Below, one piece after another: positions 57,723 through 64,000 of a DNA stretch of 64,000 bases. The notes below the pieces were generated by a model. That model was not told where the DNA came from. It worked only from the letters and a program-made list of their open reading frames with translations, and searched no databases. The first letter of the stretch is position 1, and every line of letters begins with the position of its first letter. The DNA comes from Herminiimonas arsenicoxydans (GTDB lineage: Bacteria; Pseudomonadota; Gammaproteobacteria; Burkholderiales; Burkholderiaceae_D). The stretch spans positions 992,001 to 1,056,000 of the forward strand of contig CU207211.1 of the NCBI GenBank assembly GCA_000026125.1. Reading direction: 5' to 3'. The translations under genes and the position numbers were made by a program.

Positions 57723-58661
57723 TTACAGTGCAGTGTATTGTTCGCCGTTCGAGTTCTTGTCGCGTGTTCTATCTTCCAGTGCGGTCTTTTCCGATACGGG
57801 ATTGGGAATCGGCTGAATGCGTGGCTGGGTGCGGCTTGCCATAGTGGCGAATGCCGATACGCGCTTGCCGCTTGCGACTGCTTTCAAGCGATCATACTCG
57901 CCGAGCACCTTCGCGCCGTAACCGGCATCGCTGCTCATTGCTGCCGCGCCTACGTAACGCTTCAGGCCGCCTTCAACCGAACCGTCTCTGGCGACGTATT
58001 CTTTCAGTATCAATGAGCCGACCTTGATATTGGCGACGGGATTCAGTGCCGCCTTGGTGCCGCCCATGTCGGCAAATTTGTCGTGATGTACTTTCGACAT
58101 GACTTGCATCAGGCCTTGTGCACCAACCGGGCTTTCGGCAAACGGATTGAAGCGCGATTCGATTGCCATCACCGCCAGGATCAGCAAGGGGTCAAAATTG
58201 ATTTCCTTGCCGGTCAGGTAGGCGGCCGAAACCAGCATATTGGTGGCATCGTTGGCAACGCGGTAGCGCTTGGAGATCCATTGCGTCACACGTTGTTGCT
58301 GCAGATCGGTGCCCATCATGGCATTGTTGCCGGTTGTGGCGGTTTTCAATGCGGCTTCCGGCTCTGCTGCATCTGCTGCCGCTTCTTCCATCAGATTGGC
58401 CATTTCAGGCATCTCTTGCGGAACAGTCGAGGCAACGGCTTCGCTGAAGGGCGACAAAGCCTGGATGCGGTCAGCGATCTCCGGCTTGAAGAACATCAGG
58501 GCTAGGGTGGCAATGGCTGTCAAGCCTAGCGCCATCATTGCCTGGCGCGCTGTCGCGACCAGACGGTTGGTGGAGTCGCGCATGGAGATCGACGTTGCGA
58601 TCGCCTGTCGAGCAGATTGGTTGGCGACCTGACGCATCGCCGTGGTAATTCGATTTAACAT
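57723..58661 (-). CDS. Membrane-anchored lytic transglycosylase (SLT domain)
   Basis: The 312-residue protein cuts the glycan strands of peptidoglycan. It has an N-terminal basic region and one membrane segment (ALGLTAIATLALMFF, about residues 46-60), a linker rich in Ala, Glu and Met, and the SLT domain from about residue 130. The catalytic glutamate lies in AIESRFNPFAESPVGAQGLM, and the domain continues VGAAAMSSDAGYGAKVLGEY in parts. The C-terminus is disordered and polar. ATG 58661 has AGGAG before it; a longer frame has none. Confidence 0.88.
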   Translation of the reverse strand: MLNRITTAMRQVANQSARQAIATSISMRDSTNRLVATARQAMMALGLTAIATLALMFFKPEIADRIQALSPFSEAVASTVPQEMPEMANLMEEAAADAAEPEAALKTATTGNNAMMGTDLQQQRVTQWISKRYRVANDATNMLVSAAYLTGKEINFDPLLILAVMAIESRFNPFAESPVGAQGLMQVMSKVHHDKFADMGGTKAALNPVANIKVGSLILKEYVARDGSVEGGLKRYVGAAAMSSDAGYGAKVLGEYDRLKAVASGKRVSAFATMASRTQPRIQPIPNPVSEKTALEDRTRDKNSNGEQYTAL

Positions 58662-59145
58662 ACAAACTCCTGGATTGACGCGGCAAATAAAAGGCTCCAC
58701 TACACAAGAAGCTAATCCATGTAGAGCCCTGCACATGCCGTGAATCAGAGAAATCGCTTGCTGCCGCGTATCGCGTACGGCAAACGTCGGAGTTGATTAC
58801 TTATAGGGCGCGCATCGTATGCAGCAAGCCCTTGGCAAACAACTTTGTCGGGGGAGAAGGCAAGACGCCTTGGCAAACACTCCTTAAAATGTCATGTGGG
58901 ACCCCGGATCCCGTGAAAAGAAGAGTGTTTCTTTTATGCCCGGTTTGGTGTTCAAATACGGGCCTGCTCTTCAAGTTGCGCGAATTGTAGGAGCCCGTTT
59001 ATATCAAGTCAATACTATAAAAATGAATTTCTATTACTTTTAAATCTCATTATTTTTTATTGATTTAGATAAAACTCAATGAAATCAACTACTTGACTGT
59101 TTTGTTTAAATAATCGAGTCCACTGCACAAAGCGGCGAAAAACAT
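58662..59145. other. Divergent gap before ubiD, AT-rich at its right end
   Basis: The left half should hold the transglycosylase promoter. The last 150 bases are very AT-rich and should hold the ubiD promoter. I see no gene or known RNA. Confidence 0.45.
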
Positions 59146-60630
59146 ATGAAATATTCTGATCTGCGTGACTTCATTTCCCAACTGCAACAAATGGGTGAAC
59201 TTAAGCGTATAAACATGCCGGTTTCGCCGTATTTAGAGATGACGGAGATCTGCGACCGCACTTTGCGTGCTGAAGGTCCGGCACTTTTATTCGAGAATCC
59301 GACTGGTCACACGATTCCTGTGCTCGGTAATTTGTTCGGTACGCCGCAGCGCGTTGCGCTGGGTATGGGTGCGACGGACGTCAGTGAATTGCGCAAGATT
59401 GGTCATGTATTGGCGATGCTGAAGGAGCCGGAGCCGCCCAAGGGATTCAAGGACATGCTGGGTCTGGGCTCCTTGGTGAAGTCGCTGTGGGATATGACGC
59501 CCAAGGAGCGTCGCGACGCGCCTTGTCATGACATCGTGTGGGAAGGCAATGACGTGGATCTGGCGCGCCTGCCGATTCAGCATTGCTGGCCGGGCGATAT
59601 CGCACCTCTTATTACATGGGGCCTGGTGATTACCAAGGGGCCGCACAAGAAGCGGCAGAATCTGGGTATATATAGACAGCAGGTGATAGGCCGCAACAAG
59701 GTCATCATGCGCTGGCTGGCGCAACGCGGCGGCGCGCTGGATTTTCGCGAGCACAGTATTGCCAACCGCGGCCAGCCGTATCCGATTGCGGTTGCGCTTG
59801 GCGCCGATCCCGCGACTATATTGGGAGCAGTGACGCCGGTGCCGGACAGTCTGTCTGAATATCAGTTCGCCGGCTTGCTGCGTGGTAGCCGTACCGAACT
59901 GGTCAAGGCGATCGGCAGCGAATTGCGGGTGCCGGCTTCGGCCGAGATCGTGCTGGAAGGGCACATCTATCCGGATGAATCGCATCCGTCCGGTTACGAG
60001 CATGCGCTCGAAGGGCCGTATGGCGACCACACCGGCTATTACAACGAGCAGGATACTTTCCCGGTTTTCACGATAGACCGCATCACGATGCGGCGCGATC
60101 CCATTTATCACTCTACGTATACAGGCAAACCACCTGATGAGCCGGCGATCCTGGGGGTGGCCTTGAATGAAGTATTCATCCCGCTGCTGCAAAAGCAGTT
60201 TTCGGAAATCCTGGATTTTTATCTGCCGCCGGAAGGGTGCAGTTATCGCATGGCGGTCGTGCAGATGAAGAAAGCTTACCCGGGGCATGCCAAGCGGGTG
60301 ATGTTCGGCGTCTGGAGTTTTTTGCGGCAATTCATGTATACCAAGTTCATCATCGTGGTGGATGAGGATGTGAATATCCGCGACTGGAAAGAAGTGATCT
60401 GGGCGATTACCACGCGTGTCGATCCGACCCGCGACACGACGCTGGTCGACAACACGCCTATCGATTACCTGGATTTTGCGTCGCCAGTCAGCGGTCTGGG
60501 CAGCAAAATGGGCATAGACGCGACCAATAAATGGCCGGGTGAAACCGATCGCGAATGGGGTACGACCATCACCATGACGCCGGAAGTAAAAAAACGCGTC
60601 GATCAGATCTGGCAGGAACTGGGAATTTGA
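59146..60630 (+). CDS. ubiD: 4-hydroxy-3-polyprenylbenzoate decarboxylase
   Basis: UbiD decarboxylates a ubiquinone precursor using prenylated FMN made by UbiX. The 494-residue protein has a family start ([18 protein letters not shown]), the conserved segments [20 protein letters not shown] in parts, [13 protein letters not shown], and [13 protein letters not shown] containing the catalytic Glu/Arg region. The cofactor is made elsewhere; ubiX is not in the window. Related non-ubiquinone UbiD decarboxylases exist, but the length and context fit UbiD. Confidence 0.93.
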   Translation: MKYSDLRDFISQLQQMGELKRINMPVSPYLEMTEICDRTLRAEGPALLFENPTGHTIPVLGNLFGTPQRVALGMGATDVSELRKIGHVLAMLKEPEPPKGFKDMLGLGSLVKSLWDMTPKERRDAPCHDIVWEGNDVDLARLPIQHCWPGDIAPLITWGLVITKGPHKKRQNLGIYRQQVIGRNKVIMRWLAQRGGALDFREHSIANRGQPYPIAVALGADPATILGAVTPVPDSLSEYQFAGLLRGSRTELVKAIGSELRVPASAEIVLEGHIYPDESHPSGYEHALEGPYGDHTGYYNEQDTFPVFTIDRITMRRDPIYHSTYTGKPPDEPAILGVALNEVFIPLLQKQFSEILDFYLPPEGCSYRMAVVQMKKAYPGHAKRVMFGVWSFLRQFMYTKFIIVVDEDVNIRDWKEVIWAITTRVDPTRDTTLVDNTPIDYLDFASPVSGLGSKMGIDATNKWPGETDREWGTTITMTPEVKKRVDQIWQELGI

Positions 60631-60788
60631 ATGCCGGGCTGGCGCAGCAATGTATTTGTTCTGCCGGCAAAAGCTTGTATTGAAAATCGCGCTCCGTCCG
60701 GCTGCCGCTTCGTCGGACGAGAACATTTCCGGGCGGGTTTGCAGAGGAGAAGGCAGGCAATTTTGCAGCGCGTTTCCTTCTTTGCTGT

Positions 60789-60794
60789 TAGAAT
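60789..60794 (+). promoter_or_regulatory. -10 box of ffs
   Basis: TAGAAT lies seven bases before the predicted 5' end of the 4.5S RNA. The -35 box is not clear. Confidence 0.45.
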
Positions 60795-60801
60795 TCATCT
60801 C

Positions 60802-60897
60802 GGCGGGCCCCTGCGCATTGTGGCATGGCCAACCTGGTCAGGTCGGGAACGAAGCAGCCACAGCCATTTCCTGCAAGTGCCGTAGACAAGGCTCGCC
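60802..60897 (+). ncRNA. ffs: 4.5S RNA of the signal recognition particle
   Basis: The gene encodes a hairpin RNA of about 96 bases that binds Ffh. The conserved core GGTCAGGTCGGGAACGAAGC, followed by AGCC, is the SRP domain IV signature (asymmetric loop and GGAA-type tetraloop). The ends GGCGGGCC and GGCTCGCC pair over eight bases, which sets the boundaries. It stands alone after ubiD. Confidence 0.92.
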
Positions 60898-61262
60898 TCT
60901 TTACTGTCTGTATTCTTCTATATAGACGACTTTTTCCCCATACGCTTTCCTCTGAAATCTGCCGGCTTAAAATAAGCGGCAGAACTTTGTTCGCAGCCCC
61001 TTGTTCATCTGCCGAGCTGCTTATTGCCCATCGCTGGTCGTCCGCCCGGACACAAGTTGAACAGCCGCTAAACTGCCAGGCGGGTGTGTCGTGATTTCTA
61101 TTGCGCTGCGGTGATGAGTGAGATATCGCATGTTAAGCTAGCAATCAGTTTGGCTAGCGAATTGAGGCATGGTGATACGAGCGATTGCGCAATGTCTTTT
61201 TGATAGCTTGCAGTTTTCCCCCTGCGGACCACCGCACAACCGTTCACGAATCAGCATTCGAC
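60898..61262. other. Gap between ffs and the efflux operon
   Basis: About 365 bases include the promoter of the RND operon. I see no gene, no regulator and no clear terminator for ffs. Confidence 0.4.
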
Positions 61263-62411
61263 ATGCAACAGAAAAGAAAATATCTATTGATAGGCGCGGG
61301 TATCGTTGTACTTGGCCTCATTGCTTATTTCGGGTTGCGCGACACAAGCGAGCGCAACAAAAAACCCGATAACATCCAGATCGTCAAAACCGCCTTGGCC
61401 GAGCAGAAAACCATTTCGATCAAGGCGTTTGCGAATGGTTATGTAACGGCGATCAACACGGTCGACGTGCGGCCCAAGGTGCAGAACATTGTGCGCACCA
61501 TTCATGTCAGGGAAGGACAGTTTGTCAAAGCCGGGCAGCTCTTGTTTACGCTGGATGAACGCAGCGATCAATCGAATGTGGCGAAAGCGCAGGCCGAACT
61601 GGCTGCCGGACAATCGGATCTGGCCGATGCGGAACTGGCGCTCAAGCGTAATGAGGATTTGCTGAGCAGGAATTTTGTCTCGCAGGCAGTCGTCGATACG
61701 GCGCGCAACAAGGTCGCCGCTCTGCGCAATACGAGCAAGGCAAATCGGGCGATTGCGGAATCGAGCAACATTACGCTCAGCGATAATCGTATTGCAGCCA
61801 GCATTTCCGGTCGCATCGGAATCATCAGCGTGCATCCCGGCAGCCTGGCGCAACCGTCGGGCGATCCGATGGTGACCATCTCGCAACTGGACCCGATTGC
61901 GGTCAGCTTTACCTTGCCGGAGCGTGAGCTGGCAAATATCACTGCTACTTATCCGCAAGGGAATGCGCCCGTGACTGCCCGGCTTCCGGGGCAGCCAGAG
62001 ATGACGGGCAAGCTGATTTTTATCGATAATGCAGCAGATACGCAAAGCGGCACCATACGGATGAAGGCGCAATTTGATAACGCCGCACAAAAATTATGGC
62101 CCGGCAGTTTTGTGAATGTGAGTCTGGTGTCGCGCAATGTGTCGCATGCAGTACTGGTGCCGGCGCAGGCTGTCGTGACCGGGCCGATCGATAAATTCAT
62201 TTATGTGGTGCAGCCGGATGCCACGGTCAAGGAACAAAAAGTCGATGTCGTCGCCATTGAAGAAGGGCAAGCTGCCGTCATCGGTCTGGATGCAGGTGCA
62301 CGCGTCGTGGTGGAGGGGACGCAGAATCTGCGGCCGGGCAGCAAAATCAGCGAGGCCAGGGATAAATCGGCCGCTCCCGTGAAGAGCTCGCCCGGTGCAT
62401 CTACCTACTAG
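61263..62411 (+). CDS. RND efflux membrane-fusion protein
   Basis: The periplasmic adaptor links the inner-membrane RND pump to an outer-membrane channel. The 382-residue protein has an N-terminal membrane anchor (YLLIGAGIVVLGLIAYFG), then the barrel-sandwich hybrid with VDVRPKVQNIVRTIHVREGQ, a coiled-coil hairpin (about residues 105-170), and beta-barrel segments. It lacks the lipobox of AcrA. The start at 61263 gives a normal N-terminus. The RND pump gene begins 95 bases downstream. Confidence 0.9.
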   Translation: MQQKRKYLLIGAGIVVLGLIAYFGLRDTSERNKKPDNIQIVKTALAEQKTISIKAFANGYVTAINTVDVRPKVQNIVRTIHVREGQFVKAGQLLFTLDERSDQSNVAKAQAELAAGQSDLADAELALKRNEDLLSRNFVSQAVVDTARNKVAALRNTSKANRAIAESSNITLSDNRIAASISGRIGIISVHPGSLAQPSGDPMVTISQLDPIAVSFTLPERELANITATYPQGNAPVTARLPGQPEMTGKLIFIDNAADTQSGTIRMKAQFDNAAQKLWPGSFVNVSLVSRNVSHAVLVPAQAVVTGPIDKFIYVVQPDATVKEQKVDVVAIEEGQAAVIGLDAGARVVVEGTQNLRPGSKISEARDKSAAPVKSSPGASTY

Positions 62412-62506
62412 CAGGTCCATTCGCAAGACCATTTCATTGTCGCGCGACGGTGCCTTGTCGTATGCCAAATTGATCAACGCAGTGTTCTCTCCAGACTGAT
62501 TACCCA

Positions 62507-64000
62507 GTGAATATTTCCGAACTTTGCATACGCCGGCCGGTGATGACCGTGCTGCTGTCGATCGCGGTGGTGGTGGTCGGTTTCTTCTGCTATTTCAAGT
62601 TGCCGATTGCCGCCTTGCCGAGTTACGACACGCCGGTGATCAACGTGACTGCCTCGCTGCCCGGTGCCAGTCCGGAAGTGATGGCATCGTCGGTGGCAAC
62701 GCCGCTGGAAAAACAGTTTTCCACCATTGCCGGCGTCGCCACTATCAGTTCCAGCAGTACGCTGGGCAATACCTCCATCGTGCTGGAGTTTGACCAGAAT
62801 CGTGATATCGATGCTGCCGCAGTAGACGTGCAGGCGGCGCTGCTGCGTGCACAGCGCAGCTTGCCGGAAGAGATGAACGATTTGCCTGCATATCGCAAGG
62901 TCAATCCGGCCGATGCAGCGATCCTGCTGCTGGCGCTGACATCGCCGTCGCTCTCCTTGTCCGAATTGAATGACTATGCAGAAAATCTGATTTCGCCATC
63001 CTTGTCGACCATAGACGGCGTGGCGCAGGTGCAGGTTTACGGCCAGCGGCGTTACGCGGTACGGATCAAGGTCAAGCCAAGCGAACTTGCTGCGCGCAAC
63101 ATGACACTGGATGAAATTGCCGCTTCTATCCGTGCCGCGAATGCCAACTCGCCGGTCGGTGTACTGGACGGCCCGCGCCAGACGCTGACGCTGCAGGCCA
63201 ACAGGCAATTGCAGAATGCCGAAGCGTTCGGCAATCTGGTGATCAGCAGCAGCAAGGGCCAGACCACGCGCCTGAAGGATGTGGCGACGGTGGAAGACAG
63301 CGTTGAATCGACCAAAAGTGGCAGTTGGGTAAACGGCAAGCCATCCATCGTGCTGGCCGTGCAGCGTCAGCCGAATGCCAATACGGTGGCAGTGGTGGAT
63401 GCGGTCAAGCACACCTTGCCGCTGTTTCAATCGCAGATGCCGGCCTCGATAGATTTGCAGGTTTTGAACGATCGTTCAGTATCGATACGCGAGGCCATAC
63501 ACGACGTCAAACTCACGCTGCTGCTGACGATTTTGCTGGTGGTGCTGGTGATCTTCCTGTTCCTGAAGCGTCTGACGGCGACGGCGATTCCGGTGTTGTC
63601 GCTGCCGATTTCGCTGATCGGTTGTTGTGCACTGATGTACTGGATGGGTTTCAGTCTGGACAATGTGTCCTTGCTGGGCATTACCATTGCGGTCGGGCTG
63701 GTGGTCGATGATGCGATTGTGATGCTGGAAAATATCGTGCGGCATATCGAAGACGGTATGGAGCCTTTGGCGGCTGCGCTGAAGGGGTCGCGCGAAGTGA
63801 GTTTCACGATCATCTCGATTTCGATTTCCCTGGTGGCGGTATTCATTCCCATCTTTTTCATGCCGGGCGTGATTGGTTTGCTGCTGCATGAATTTGCCGC
63901 AGTGGTGTCGCTGGCGGTTCTGGTGTCTGCTGTCATGTCGCTGACGCTGGTGCCCATGCTGTGCAGCCGCTTTTTGAAGCATGAAAAGGCAGGGCATGAA
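62507..64000 (+). CDS. RND efflux transporter, N-terminal part (AcrB/MdtC type)
   Basis: The frame starts with GTG at 62507 and is still open at the end, giving the first 498 residues of a protein of roughly 1000. It begins MNISELCIRRPVMTVLLSIA, typical of the HAE-1 RND family, and has FEQNRDIDAAAVDVQAAL-like text (FDQNRDIDAAAVDVQAALL) in the porter domain. The proton-relay aspartates are D401 and D402 in GLVVDDAIVMLENI. The start is more like MdtB/MdtC than AcrB. Substrates cannot be read. Confidence 0.93.
   Translation, partial: MNISELCIRRPVMTVLLSIAVVVVGFFCYFKLPIAALPSYDTPVINVTASLPGASPEVMASSVATPLEKQFSTIAGVATISSSSTLGNTSIVLEFDQNRDIDAAAVDVQAALLRAQRSLPEEMNDLPAYRKVNPADAAILLLALTSPSLSLSELNDYAENLISPSLSTIDGVAQVQVYGQRRYAVRIKVKPSELAARNMTLDEIAASIRAANANSPVGVLDGPRQTLTLQANRQLQNAEAFGNLVISSSKGQTTRLKDVATVEDSVESTKSGSWVNGKPSIVLAVQRQPNANTVAVVDAVKHTLPLFQSQMPASIDLQVLNDRSVSIREAIHDVKLTLLLTILLVVLVIFLFLKRLTATAIPVLSLPISLIGCCALMYWMGFSLDNVSLLGITIAVGLVVDDAIVMLENIVRHIEDGMEPLAAALKGSREVSFTIISISISLVAVFIPIFFMPGVIGLLLHEFAAVVSLAVLVSAVMSLTLVPMLCSRFLKHEKAGHE

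Noticed and set aside
59287..60798. Long minus-strand frame (about 503 codons) opposite ubiD
   Set aside because: It is antisense to ubiD and has His/Arg-rich composition with no recognisable domain.

Overview
The window looks like chromosomal DNA of a betaproteobacterium, most likely Burkholderiales / Oxalobacteraceae (Herminiimonas or Janthinobacterium type). This rests on the gene neighbourhoods (earP-efp, argH-algZ-algR with hemCD nearby, ribBA-ribH-nusB), the type of EF-P, and the style of the housekeeping proteins. No database search was possible, so the genus is inferred. Nearly all of the sequence is dense housekeeping DNA with short intergenic gaps and many clear rho-independent terminators.

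Layout. 1-6 kb: end of an MFS drug exporter, EarP and its substrate EF-P, then a DUF898 membrane protein with an M48 peptidase (-), then a bactofilin. 6-10 kb: purU, a repeat-filled gap with two inverted 90-bp arms, an esterase, and mogA-darP (-). 10-13 kb: an intact-looking group II intron with its maturase, lying between darP and pmbA. 13-18 kb: pmbA, then a TRAP uptake system whose binding protein (+) converges on the two membrane subunits (-). 18-30 kb: argH (-), an AlgZ/AlgR-type two-component pair, ppc (-), hemC-hemD-hemX-hemY and ppa. 30-45 kb: a serine/threonine kinase, a GNAT-fold protein, nadE, glnB, an Smr protein, trxB, ftsK-lolA-rarA, serS, an EAL-CBS-GGDEF protein and tRNA-Ser(CGA). 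45-51.6 kb: a sulfite dehydrogenase pair (soxC plus a monohaem cytochrome), an accessory patch of small unrecognised genes, an MgtC/DUF4010 membrane protein and a Crp/Fnr regulator. 51.7-58.7 kb: leuA (-) with a long leader, ribBA-ribH-nusB, an aminotransferase and a lytic transglycosylase. 59-64 kb: ubiD, the 4.5S SRP RNA gene (ffs), and the start of an RND efflux operon that runs off the window.

How the genes work together. EarP modifies Arg32 of the EF-P encoded next door. HemC and HemD carry out consecutive steps of tetrapyrrole synthesis, with HemX and HemY in the same run. RibBA and RibH supply and use the butanone-phosphate precursor of riboflavin. SoxC and its cytochrome form an oxidoreductase and electron acceptor pair. 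The TRAP genes make one transporter despite lying in two convergent units.

Most interesting signals. (1) The DNA upstream of leuA encodes two successive short peptides ending in leucine-rich runs with many CTA codons, behind a good sigma-70 promoter whose predicted start site falls almost on the first peptide's ATG. No U-tract terminator is visible, so this looks like a tandem leucine-sensing leader of unclear mechanism. (2) Two inverted 90-bp repeat arms carry hairpins whose stem sequence differs while pairing is kept. (3) A group II intron lies 26 bp in front of pmbA. (4) Several small proteins of similar size and layout cluster at 47-49 kb.
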